Assembly (NCBI GenBank): GCA_036268875.1
Contig: DATATI010000074.1
Location: 62,001 to 126,000, forward strand
Length of the DNA: 64,000 bases
Direction: 5' to 3'
From: Polyangia bacterium
GTDB taxonomy: Bacteria > Myxococcota_A > Polyangia > Fen-1088
Part shown: positions 26,632 to 37,057 of the stretch, one piece after another
Layout: the number at the start of each line of letters is the position of its first letter
Position numbering within the stretch: the stretch's first letter is position 1
Notes under the pieces: model-generated
Database searches by the model: none
Told to the model about the DNA's origin: nothing
The model's input: only the letters and a program-made list of their open reading frames with translations
Program-made: the position numbers and the translations under genes

Positions 26632-28833
26632 GTGGCGCTGACCGCGGCGCAGGCGACGCCGACGTTCCGGGTGGCCGCGCTGCTGACGTGGTTTCGGCTG
26701 CGCTACCTGCGCAACGCCTTGCGCTCCCGCCGCACGCGCCTGCCGGTGCTGGTGGTGGCGGTCAGCTTGCTTTCGTCGCTGGCGTACATCGGGCTTTTCT
26801 GCCAGGCCTTCGCCGCCATGACCGAGACCACCGACCTGCGCGGCCAGGCGGCGGCGCTGGCGCTGATCGTCGGCACGATCGTCGTCGGGGGGTTGGCGGC
26901 CAAGGCAGCCGGCAGCGACGCGGTCCTGGCCGGGTCGCCGGAAAATGAATTTCTGCTGTCGCGACCGCTGACGTTGCCTTCTCTCGTCATGGCCCGCTGT
27001 CTGTCCGACGCGGTCACCGATCCGGTCGGCGCGCTGTTCATCTTTCCGGTGTTGCTGGCGTCGGCGCTGATCTGGAATCTGGGCTGGGCGGCCTGCTTGC
27101 TGGCGGCGCTCACGTCACTGCTGGTGCAGGTCGGCGTGTCGGCGGCGGCGCAGGCCGTGCAGATCAGCGTGGTGCGCTTCGTGCCGGCGCGGCGGCGGCG
27201 CGCGGCCTGGGTGGGGTTGCGTCTCTTCGCTTCGCTGGCGCTGGCGTCGCTGTGGATGACCGGCACCTGGGTGCTGCGCGCGCCCGGCCCGTTCGCCGTC
27301 GCGGTGGCGCGGGCGGCGCCCTGGCTGACGGTTTCGCCCGGTGGCCTGATCGTGCGGCCGCTGCTGGGCCTTGAACAAAGCGATCCGCTGGCCGCGGTCC
27401 TCGGGTTGCTGGGCGTGGCGACGGCGACGGCAGCAGCGTTACTGGTGGCCATGGGCGTGGCCCGGCAGGCCGGGCTGCACGGGTGGGAACAGGCCGGCGC
27501 GTCGTGGGCCGAAGCGAACGCCCAAACGGCTTCGCCGACGCGCCCGCCGCCCACCGCGGCGACCAAGGATCTGCGTCTGCTGCTGCGCGATCGCTCGCAG
27601 CTGCTGGCGCTGGTGGCGATGCCGGTGATCTTCGTCGGCGTGCAGATCTTCGGCGCCGCCGGCTGGTCGTGGTCGACCGAGTCGGTGCAGCGCGTTTCAT
27701 ATCTGTCGTTCTCGCTGTGTCTTTACATGGCCACCATCGGACCGCTGGCGCACATGCAATCCGAACGGCGGGCCTTCTGGATCCTGCTGACGGTGCCGGT
27801 GCCGCTGGGGCGTTTGATGGCTGCGAAGGCGCGCGCCTGGTCGGCCATCGTCGGTGGCGTGGCCGCGCTGGTGTTTCTGGGATTATCGCTGGGCGCGCCG
27901 CCGGTCGGGGCGATGGCCTTCGCGGGCACCGGTCTTCTGGTGGTGGGCGGCGCCGTGGGCATGACCTGGCTGGCGGTGGGGCTGGCCTGTCACGCCGCCG
28001 ATCTGTCCGACGAGCATCGCCCGGCGGTCGGCCCGTCGACGATCTATCGTTTTCTGTTGATGGGCGGGCTTTACAACCTGGTGCTGGCCGGCGATGCGGG
28101 GCTGCGGACGCGCGGGCTTTTGCTGTACGCGCTGTCGGTGGCGGCGTTCTGGTCCACCGGGATCAAGCGCGCCGCTCAGTGTCTGGATCCCGAGTCGGCG
28201 CACCGGCGCGAGCCCTGGCTGGGCGACGCAGCGACCTTCGCGCTGTGCGCGTTTCTGGGCGCACACGGCGTGGCGGCGGCGGTGCGGGTGGGCGGGATGG
28301 CGCCGGATCGGGCGGACGTCGTCGGCTGGATGGTGGCGGCGGCGGTGCTGGGGTTGCTGGCGGCGATCTATGTCGCCCGCATGCCGCGGACGGCGTCTGG
28401 CTTGCGCGTCGGGCCGGCGTTGCTGGTGGCGGGCGCGGCGGGATTTTTTCTGGGCGCGATCCTGCGCCACACGCCCGCGGTCGGCGGCGCGGAGATCTGG
28501 CGCCAGCTGCTGGCGGGCGGCGTGGCTTCACCAGAGCTGGGCGTGGCCACGCTGGCGGTGCTGGTGTTGGTGGTCCTGTGCGACGAGCTGATCTTTCGCG
28601 CGGTGATTCAGCGGGCCTTGCAGCACCAGCTACAAAACGCGCCGCTGGCCGCGCTGCTGGCCACCATCGTCGCCGTGCTGGCGGCGGCGCAGGGCGCGGC
28701 TCCGGTTGCGCTGGTGTCCATTCACGCGTTGGCGGCGGCGGTGTGGGCGTTGACCCGACGGACCTGGCCGTGTGTGGTGCTGCGCCTTTTGGCCATCGCC
28801 ATACTAGCGACGGTGCCGGCGCCGCCTTTATAA
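26632..28833 (+). CDS. ABC exporter permease fused to a CPBP (CAAX-protease/Abi-like) domain
   Basis: A 733-residue polytopic membrane protein, starting at a GTG 1 base after the ATPase stop. The N-terminal ~530 residues have many hydrophobic helices, a soluble loop (about 285-310) and an internal TKDLRLLLRDRSQLLAL repeat of the membrane-entry helix, as in ABC-2/PTM1-like permeases. The C-terminal ~180 residues look like a CPBP intramembrane protease: VVLCDELIFRAVIQRAL corresponds to the EExxxR motif (first Glu replaced by Asp), followed by a helix with SIHALAAAVW, which could supply the metal-binding His. If active, transport and proteolysis of a substrate would be coupled in one chain. Activity is inferred from motifs only. 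Confidence 0.82.
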   Translation: MALTAAQATPTFRVAALLTWFRLRYLRNALRSRRTRLPVLVVAVSLLSSLAYIGLFCQAFAAMTETTDLRGQAAALALIVGTIVVGGLAAKAAGSDAVLAGSPENEFLLSRPLTLPSLVMARCLSDAVTDPVGALFIFPVLLASALIWNLGWAACLLAALTSLLVQVGVSAAAQAVQISVVRFVPARRRRAAWVGLRLFASLALASLWMTGTWVLRAPGPFAVAVARAAPWLTVSPGGLIVRPLLGLEQSDPLAAVLGLLGVATATAAALLVAMGVARQAGLHGWEQAGASWAEANAQTASPTRPPPTAATKDLRLLLRDRSQLLALVAMPVIFVGVQIFGAAGWSWSTESVQRVSYLSFSLCLYMATIGPLAHMQSERRAFWILLTVPVPLGRLMAAKARAWSAIVGGVAALVFLGLSLGAPPVGAMAFAGTGLLVVGGAVGMTWLAVGLACHAADLSDEHRPAVGPSTIYRFLLMGGLYNLVLAGDAGLRTRGLLLYALSVAAFWSTGIKRAAQCLDPESAHRREPWLGDAATFALCAFLGAHGVAAAVRVGGMAPDRADVVGWMVAAAVLGLLAAIYVARMPRTASGLRVGPALLVAGAAGFFLGAILRHTPAVGGAEIWRQLLAGGVASPELGVATLAVLVLVVLCDELIFRAVIQRALQHQLQNAPLAALLATIVAVLAAAQGAAPVALVSIHALAAAVWALTRRTWPCVVLRLLAIAILATVPAPPL

Positions 28834-28840
28834 TGCGGCG

Positions 28841-29494
28841 GTGTTCCGTCTCGCCTTGACCGCTGCAACCACCTTTGCCGCGGTCGTCGCTGGGGGCTGC
28901 TCGCTGAATCGCGACGGTCTCGGCGCGGTGGACGCGCTGGTCCCCATCGACGACACCTCCCTTCCCAGCGAGCAGGGGCAACTGGGATGCACGCCATGCG
29001 GTCCGTGCGAGATCTGTGGCTCTGACGGAACCTGCCAGATCGATCCGGCGTCGCGCTGGGAGATCGTGTGCGTGTCGGCCGGCATCGCCGCCGCGCCACC
29101 CGACGGCGACAAATGGGATCCCGAGGCCACCACCAGCGCCGGCGCCGCGCCCGATCCGTACTGCCAGTTCGACACCCTGTCGGGCGGCGACGGCGGCCCC
29201 GACACCACCGACGTGACCACCACCCTTGCGGACACGTTCACGCCGACATGGAACCAGGTGATCACCCCGGCCGGGCAGACCATCAGCGCCGCCGATCTGC
29301 TGGACCCGCCCGCGATGTGGAGCCTGACCGTCATTGATGACGACGATTGCGACTCCGATCAAGGTTGTGTGGCCGAGACCATCTGCACGCTGTCGCCGCC
29401 GATGAACGCCAGTTGGTTGGCGGACGGATCAGTCAGCACCGCGGTGGCGCCGAGTTGCTCGACGCTGACCCTGCGCCTGGTCTGCCAGCCGTGA
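28841..29494 (+). CDS. Lipoprotein with Cys/Asp-rich exported domain
   Basis: A 217-residue protein with a GTG start 7 bases after the permease stop. The lipobox is AGGC (C20). The exported part has a CTPCGPCEICGSDGTC cluster near 48-63, long Asp/Thr-rich stretches and further Cys pairs (DCDSDQGC, ETICTL, CSTL, LVCQP). The even number of Cys suggests disulphides. I do not recognise a family. It may be the last gene of the radical SAM/ABC operon, or an independent surface lipoprotein. Confidence 0.65.
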   Translation: MFRLALTAATTFAAVVAGGCSLNRDGLGAVDALVPIDDTSLPSEQGQLGCTPCGPCEICGSDGTCQIDPASRWEIVCVSAGIAAAPPDGDKWDPEATTSAGAAPDPYCQFDTLSGGDGGPDTTDVTTTLADTFTPTWNQVITPAGQTISAADLLDPPAMWSLTVIDDDDCDSDQGCVAETICTLSPPMNASWLADGSVSTAVAPSCSTLTLRLVCQP

Positions 29495-29621
29495 CGCTCG
29501 TCCCGTTCGTGTTCACGGAGCCGACGCCCCGGCGAAGAGAGGCTGGCGCGAAATTGACGGACAGGGCAATATCGGCCGCTCAAAACGAGTCTATTCGCGC
29601 TCACAGAAAGAGACGGTCGCC

Positions 29622-32600
29622 ATGATGAATGCTTTGAAGACGAGAGCCGTAGCCGTTCATACGCTCGCGCGCGCCTGCGCCGCCCTTTCACTTGTGGCCT
29701 CGCTGGCCTTCGCGGCTGGTTGCGGCGGCTCGGGCTCGGTGACCCTGACCGCCATCGCTGTCACGCCCGCCAATCCTTCGATCGCGAAGGGCTCGAAACA
29801 GCAATTCGTCGCGACCGGCACCTATAGCAACAAGACCACGAAAGACCTGTCCGAAACCGTCACCTGGGCCTCGGCGACGCCGGCCACTGCCACCATCTCC
29901 AGCGCGGCGGGTTCGAAGGGCCTCGCCACGGGGGTGGCGGCGGGCACCTCCGTCATCACGGCCACCAGCGGGAACGTCAGTGGAAAGACCACGCTCACCG
30001 TGAGCTCCGCCACCCTGCTGTCGATCGCGGTCACGCCGGCCTTGCCATCGATCGCCAAGGGCAGCACCCAGCAATTCGTCGCGACCGGCACCTACGACGA
30101 CGCCACCACGCAGAACCTGACCAGCATGGTGACCTGGGCATCGGCGACGCCCGCGACGGCCACCATCTCCGACGCGGCCGCCTCAAAGGGACTGGCGACC
30201 GCCGTCGCGGCGGGTACCACGGTCATCTCGGCGACGAGCGGTGCGATCACCGGCAAGGCGACGCTCACCGTGACCGGCGCAACCCTGACCTCGATCGCGG
30301 TCACGCCGGCCACGCCTTCGATCGCCAAGGGCAGCACCCAGCAGTTTGTCGCGACGGGGACCTACAACGACGCCACCACGCAGGACCTGACCACCATGGT
30401 GACCTGGGCGTCCGCGACCGCAGCCACGGCCACCATCTCCGACCTCGCCGGATCCAAGGGATTGGCGACCGCCGTGGCCGCAGGCACGTCTGTCATCTCG
30501 GCGACGAGCGGCGCGATCAGCGGCAGCACCACGCTCACCGTGACGCCGGCGGTCCTGGCCTCGATCGCCGTCACCCCGGCCACGCCTTCGATCGCCAAGG
30601 GCACCACCCAGCAGTTCGTCGCGACCGGGACCTACAACGACGCCACCACGCAGGACCTTTCCGCAACGGTCACCTGGTCGTCGGCGACCGCCGCGACGGC
30701 CACCATCTCCAACGCCGCCGGATCCAAGGGATTGGCGACCGCCGTGGCCGCAGGCACGTCTGTCATCTCGGCGACAAGTGGCGCGATCAGCGGCAGCACC
30801 ACGCTCACCGTGACGCCGGCGACCCTGGTCTCGATCGCCGTCACCCCGGCCACGCCTTCGATCGCCAAGGGCACCACGCGGCAGTTCGTCGCGACCGGGA
30901 CCTACAACGACACCACCACGCAGGACCTTTCCGCAACGGTGACCTGGACGTCGGCGACAACCGCGACGGCCACCATCTCCAATGCCGCCGGTTCCAAGGG
31001 TCTCGCCAGCGCCGTTGACACGGGCACGTCCCTCATCTCCGCCACCAGCGGGGCGATCACCGGCAACACGACGCTCACCGTGGTCGCCGTGAGCCTGGTC
31101 TCGATCGCCGTCACGCCCGCGACGCCCTCGATCGCGAAGGGCACCACGCAGCAATTCGTCGCCACCGGGACCTACAACAACGCCAGCACGCAGGATCTCT
31201 CGGACACAGTGACCTGGGCGTCCGCCACGACCGCCACGGCCACCATCTCCAACGCCGCCGGTTCGGCGGGCCTCGCCAGCGCCGCGGCCCCGGGCACCTC
31301 GCTCATCTCCGCCACCAGCGGGACAATCAGCGGCAGTACGACGCTCACCGTGACCGCCGCGACCCTGGCCTCGATCGCTGTCACTCCGGCCACACCCCAG
31401 ATTGCCAAGGGCACCAAGCAGCAGTTCATCGCGACCGGCACCTATACCGACGCCACCACGCAGGACCTTTCGGCCACCGCGACCTGGGCGTCCGCGACGA
31501 CCGCCACGGCCACCATCTCCAACGCCGCCGGCTCCAAGGGCCTTGCCAGCGGGGTGGCCGCGGGCACCTCGGTCATCTCCGCCACCAGCGGAACCGTCAG
31601 CGGCAACACGACGCTCACCGTGACCGCGGCGACGCTGGTCTCGATCGCGATCACGCCGGCCAGTCCAACCATCGCCAAGGGGACCACCCAGCAGTTTGCT
31701 GCGACCGGATTTTTCAGCGACGCCACCACGCAGGATGTGTCGGCGAGCGTCACCTGGGCGTCCGCGACGGCCGCCACGGCGACCATCTCCAACGCGGACG
31801 ATTCTTCGGGCCTGGCCAGCAGTGTCGCGGTGGGGACTTCGGTCATCTCCGCGAGCATCGGCTCCGTGACCGGCTCCACCACGCTCACTGTCAGCCCCGC
31901 GGTTCTCGTCTCGCTCGCGGTGACACCCGCGACGCCCTCGATCGCCAAGGGCACCACCCGGCAGTTCACCGCGACCGGGACGTACAGCGATGCCACCACG
32001 CAGAACCTCACCACCACGGTAACGTGGGCGTCAGCGACGACGGCCACGGCAACCATCTCCAACGCCTCCGGCTCGCAGGGTCTGGCCAGCAGCGTGGCGG
32101 TGGGGACGACGGTCATCTCCGCGACCAGCGGGACGGTCAGCGGCAGCACGACGCTCGCGGTGACTGCCGCTACGCTCGCCTCCATCGCCGTCACGCCGGC
32201 GACGCCTTCGATCGCCAAGGGGACCACCCAGCAATTCGTCGCCACAGGAACCTATAGCGACACCACCACCCAGGACCTGTCCGCCGCGGTAACCTGGGCA
32301 TCCGCGACGCCCGCCACGGCGACCATCTCCAATGCCGCTGGTTCGAAAGGCCTCGCCAGCGCCCTGCTGCCGGGTGCGTCGGTCATCTCCGCCACCTCGG
32401 GCACCGTCATGGGTAGCACCACGCTTACCGTGACCGCGGCGACCCTGGTCTCCATCGCGGTCACCCCGGCCACGCCGTCGATCGCCAAGGCCACCAAGCG
32501 GCAGTTCATCGCCACCGGGACTTACAGCGACACCACGACGCAGGATCTGACGGGCTCCGCCACCTGGGCGTCGGCGACGACGGCCACCGCCACCATCTCC

Positions 32601-33521
32601 AATGCCACCGGGTCCGCAGGCCTCGCCAGCGGCGTCGCTCCCGGCACCTCGATCATCTCTGCCACCAGCGGCACCATCAGCGGCAGCACCACGCTCACCG
32701 TGACCGCGGCGACCCTGGTCTCCATCGCCCTTACCCCCGCCAACCCGTCGATCGCCAACGGGACGACCAAGCAGTTCGTCGCCACCGGCTTCTTCAGCGA
32801 CGCCACCACGCAGGATATCTCCGACAGCGTGACGTGGGCATCGGCAACGACGGCCGCCGCCACCGTTTCGAACGCCGCCGGCTCCGCAGGCCTCGCCAGC
32901 GGCGTCGCCCCGGGCACCTCGGTCGTCTCCGCCACCAGCGGCACCATCAGCGGCATGACGACGCTCACCGTGACGCCCGCGACCCTGGTCTCGATCGCCG
33001 TCACCCCGGCCACCCCTTCGATCGCCAAAGGCACCAAACAGCAGTTTGTTGCGACGGGTACCTTCAGCGACGCCACGACCCAGGATCTGACGGACAGCGC
33101 CACATGGGCGTCGGCCACGACGGCCACCGCCACCATCTCCAACGCCGCCGGCTCCGCGGGTCTGGCCAGCAGCGTCGCTCTTGGCACAACGGTCATCTCC
33201 GCCACCAGCGGCGCCGTTCACGGCATGACGACGCTCACCGTGACCGCGGCCACGCTGGTATCCATCGCCGTCACGCCGGCCTCGCCCTCGATCGCCAGCG
33301 GCACGACCCTGCAGTTCGTCGCGACGGGGACCTACAGCGACGCGACCACCCAGGTGCTCACGACGTCCGTGACCTGGGCATCCGCAACGACGGCCACCGC
33401 CACCATCTCCAACGCCGCTGGCTCCAAGGGCCTGGCCAGCAGCGTCGCGGCGGGAACGACGGTCATCTCCGCGACCAGCGGCACCGTCAGCGGCATGACG
33501 ACACTCACGGTGACCCCGTGA
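29622..33521 (+). CDS. Lipoprotein made of 14 Big2-like Ig repeats
   Basis: A 1299-residue protein: a lipoprotein signal with AAGC (C34), then exactly 14 tandem repeats of 90 residues from about residue 40 to the stop (14 x 90 + 39 = 1299). Each unit begins near SIAVTPATPSIAKGTTQQF, continues FVATGTYSDATTQDL and VTWASATTATATISNAAGS, and ends VISATSGTISGSTTLTVT. This is the bacterial Ig-like group 2 (Big2) fold found in surface adhesins. There is no C-terminal anchor or binding domain; the protein stops at the last strand. It would form a rod projecting from the outer membrane. Start: two successive ATGs (29622, 29625) behind an AGAAAGAGA stretch. Confidence 0.93.
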   Translation: MMNALKTRAVAVHTLARACAALSLVASLAFAAGCGGSGSVTLTAIAVTPANPSIAKGSKQQFVATGTYSNKTTKDLSETVTWASATPATATISSAAGSKGLATGVAAGTSVITATSGNVSGKTTLTVSSATLLSIAVTPALPSIAKGSTQQFVATGTYDDATTQNLTSMVTWASATPATATISDAAASKGLATAVAAGTTVISATSGAITGKATLTVTGATLTSIAVTPATPSIAKGSTQQFVATGTYNDATTQDLTTMVTWASATAATATISDLAGSKGLATAVAAGTSVISATSGAISGSTTLTVTPAVLASIAVTPATPSIAKGTTQQFVATGTYNDATTQDLSATVTWSSATAATATISNAAGSKGLATAVAAGTSVISATSGAISGSTTLTVTPATLVSIAVTPATPSIAKGTTRQFVATGTYNDTTTQDLSATVTWTSATTATATISNAAGSKGLASAVDTGTSLISATSGAITGNTTLTVVAVSLVSIAVTPATPSIAKGTTQQFVATGTYNNASTQDLSDTVTWASATTATATISNAAGSAGLASAAAPGTSLISATSGTISGSTTLTVTAATLASIAVTPATPQIAKGTKQQFIATGTYTDATTQDLSATATWASATTATATISNAAGSKGLASGVAAGTSVISATSGTVSGNTTLTVTAATLVSIAITPASPTIAKGTTQQFAATGFFSDATTQDVSASVTWASATAATATISNADDSSGLASSVAVGTSVISASIGSVTGSTTLTVSPAVLVSLAVTPATPSIAKGTTRQFTATGTYSDATTQNLTTTVTWASATTATATISNASGSQGLASSVAVGTTVISATSGTVSGSTTLAVTAATLASIAVTPATPSIAKGTTQQFVATGTYSDTTTQDLSAAVTWASATPATATISNAAGSKGLASALLPGASVISATSGTVMGSTTLTVTAATLVSIAVTPATPSIAKATKRQFIATGTYSDTTTQDLTGSATWASATTATATISNATGSAGLASGVAPGTSIISATSGTISGSTTLTVTAATLVSIALTPANPSIANGTTKQFVATGFFSDATTQDISDSVTWASATTAAATVSNAAGSAGLASGVAPGTSVVSATSGTISGMTTLTVTPATLVSIAVTPATPSIAKGTKQQFVATGTFSDATTQDLTDSATWASATTATATISNAAGSAGLASSVALGTTVISATSGAVHGMTTLTVTAATLVSIAVTPASPSIASGTTLQFVATGTYSDATTQVLTTSVTWASATTATATISNAAGSKGLASSVAAGTTVISATSGTVSGMTTLTVTP
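29739..33518 (+). repeat. 14 x 270-bp coding tandem repeat
   Basis: The Big2 units are also tandem at DNA level with an exact 270-base period and no insertions or deletions between units. Neighbouring units such as those around 30460-30550 and 30730-30820 are almost identical, including silent positions. This is expected for recent duplication or continuing gene conversion. Unit number could vary between strains and is a hazard for short-read assembly. Confidence 0.92.
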
Positions 33522-33597
33522 TGTCGTCTGGCGATTCACCGCGAGCGTTCAGAGGATAGTCAATCGCCGAAACGGTCAGCCCGCGGCGCCTCTGAGT

Positions 33598-35127
<1,530 letters not shown>

Positions 35128-35176
35128 TCAACCAGCCGGTCAATATACGGCGAAATGCCGGCGGGCGCCTGTCCGG

Positions 35177-37057
35177 TCAGATTGACGCGCTTTCGCCCGA
35201 GGTTTCGGGGTGGGCGTGGGCGCTCATCATTTGCAGGCGGTACAGCTTGGCGTAGATGCCGCCCTTGGCCAGCAGCTCGGCGTGCGTGCCTTCCTCGGCG
35301 ATGCGGCCGCGGTGCACGACGACGATGCGCGAGGCGCGCTGGATAGTCGACAGACGGTGGGCGATGACGATCGACGTGCGGCCCTGCATCAGCTCGGCGA
35401 TGCCGCGTTCGATCAAGCGTTCGGTCTCGGGATCGACGCTGGCAGTGGCCTCGTCCAGGATCAGGATCTCCGGCTGCCGGCACAACGCCCGGGCAAAAGC
35501 CACCAGCTGCCGCTCGCCGGCGGAGAAGTTCGCGCCGCGTTCGACCACCATGGCTTGCAAGCCTTCCGGACGCGAGGCGATCACCCGATCGGCGCCGACC
35601 CGCCGGGCGGCGTCGTTCATGCGCTCGGGCGTGACCGTCGGATCGCCGAGACCGATGTTGTCGGCCAGCGTTCCCGCGAACAGGAAGACGTCCTGGCTGA
35701 CCACCACCAGCCGGCGCCGCAACGACGCCGCATCGACGGTTCGGATGTCGGCGCCGTCGATGCGCACCACGCCGCCTTGGGTTTCATAAAGCCGTGGCAG
35801 CAATTTGATCAGGCTGGATTTGCCGGCCCCGGTGGCGCCCACCACCGCCACCGTCTCGCCGCGACGGATGGTCAGCGAGATGTCGTTCAGCACCGGGCGG
35901 TCGGGTCGATAGCCGAAGGTGACGTGGTCAAGTTCAATCATCGGGGCGTTCGCCGGCGGCGGGGCGCCGATCGCCGGGTGGATGGGGGCGTCGGGCTCGA
36001 CGGTGTCCAGCAAGGCGAAGATGCGTTCGGCGGCGGCCATCGCTTGCTGCATGACCGTGTACTTCGTCGACAGATCGCGGATCGGCGCGAAGAACTTGCT
36101 CAGATATTCGATGAAGGCCACCACCACGCCGAAGGTCAGCGTGCCGCCGGCGATGCGCAGGCCGCCGTTCCACAAAAGCCCGGCGATGGCCACCGAACCG
36201 ACCGCCTCGACGATCGAGTACAGCGCGGCGTCGGCGCCGATGGCCCGGGTGTTGGCTTGCCGGTAGGCCAGGTTGATCTCGTCGAACGAGGCGGCGATGC
36301 GCGTTTCCTGGGCGAAGGCCTGCACGATCTTCATGCCGGACAGATGCTCCTGCAGGAAGCTGTTCAGCCGAGCCAGCTTGGCGCGGATCTCGCGAAAGGC
36401 GTCGCGCACCACGCGCCGGAACAGCGATGCGATGCCAAACAAGATCGGCGCCGAGCCCATGGAAAACAGGGCCAGCCGCCAGTCGATGGCGAACATCGCC
36501 ACCAGGAACGCCGTCATGCGCACGAGATCGCCCAGCAAGCTGACGATGCCCGAGGCGAACATGTCGATGACCGATTCGATGTCGCTGGTCATCCGGGTCA
36601 TGAGGCGCCCCACCGGCGTGCGATCGAAGAACGACGCCGCCAGCGACAGCACGTGGCCGTGCAGGCGCAGGCGCAGGTCGTTCATCGCTCGCTGGCCCAT
36701 CAGCTGCGTCAGGTAAAGGTGGGCGAACATGGCGCCGTACTGACCGAGCAGCGCCCCCAGGTACAAAAGCCCGATGCGGTTGAGACCTTGCAGCCGGCCG
36801 ATCGCGATGTGCTCGTCGATGGCTTTTTTCAGCAGGATCGGCAGCGTCACCTCGAACCCGGCGATGATGGGCAGAAAGATCACCGCGGCGATCAGCAGCG
36901 CGCGGTATGGCCAGATGTACTGGAAGATCCGGCGCAGCAGCGTGCGGTCGAGGGCCTTGCCGAGGACGTCGTCGCCGTGGGCCGGGTGCGGGCGGGCGCG
37001 CGCGGCCGCGTTGGGGGCGGCGTTTTCGTCGGCCGGTTTGTTGTCGCCGCCGCTCAC
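35177..37057 (-). CDS. ABC exporter half-transporter, subunit with the catalytic Walker B Glu
   Basis: A 626-residue TM-NBD protein, starting at the GTG overlapping the stop of the partner gene (GTGA). The ABC_membrane domain with six helices occupies about 45-330; the NBD follows with Walker A GATGAGKSS, signature FSAGERQ (non-canonical), Walker B LILDEATASVD and switch His in IAHRLST. Together with its neighbour this forms a heterodimeric type IV exporter of the BmrCD/TM287-288 or MdlAB kind. The Glu after Walker B makes this the subunit carrying the consensus site, while its odd signature contributes to the degenerate site. Substrates may be lipids, drugs or peptides. Confidence 0.93.
   Translation of the reverse strand: MSGGDNKPADENAAPNAAARARPHPAHGDDVLGKALDRTLLRRIFQYIWPYRALLIAAVIFLPIIAGFEVTLPILLKKAIDEHIAIGRLQGLNRIGLLYLGALLGQYGAMFAHLYLTQLMGQRAMNDLRLRLHGHVLSLAASFFDRTPVGRLMTRMTSDIESVIDMFASGIVSLLGDLVRMTAFLVAMFAIDWRLALFSMGSAPILFGIASLFRRVVRDAFREIRAKLARLNSFLQEHLSGMKIVQAFAQETRIAASFDEINLAYRQANTRAIGADAALYSIVEAVGSVAIAGLLWNGGLRIAGGTLTFGVVVAFIEYLSKFFAPIRDLSTKYTVMQQAMAAAERIFALLDTVEPDAPIHPAIGAPPPANAPMIELDHVTFGYRPDRPVLNDISLTIRRGETVAVVGATGAGKSSLIKLLPRLYETQGGVVRIDGADIRTVDAASLRRRLVVVSQDVFLFAGTLADNIGLGDPTVTPERMNDAARRVGADRVIASRPEGLQAMVVERGANFSAGERQLVAFARALCRQPEILILDEATASVDPETERLIERGIAELMQGRTSIVIAHRLSTIQRASRIVVVHRGRIAEEGTHAELLAKGGIYAKLYRLQMMSAHAHPETSGESASI

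Noticed and set aside
28829-28834. Perfect TATAAT just before the lipoprotein GTG at 28841
   Set aside because: No matching -35 box 16-18 bases upstream, and it overlaps the stop of the permease gene. A leaderless start is possible but unsupported.
30183-33539. Long open frames on the minus strand across the Ig-repeat gene
   Set aside because: They repeat with the same 270-base period because the repeat unit lacks stops in those frames. The plus frame has the signal peptide and the known Big2 fold.
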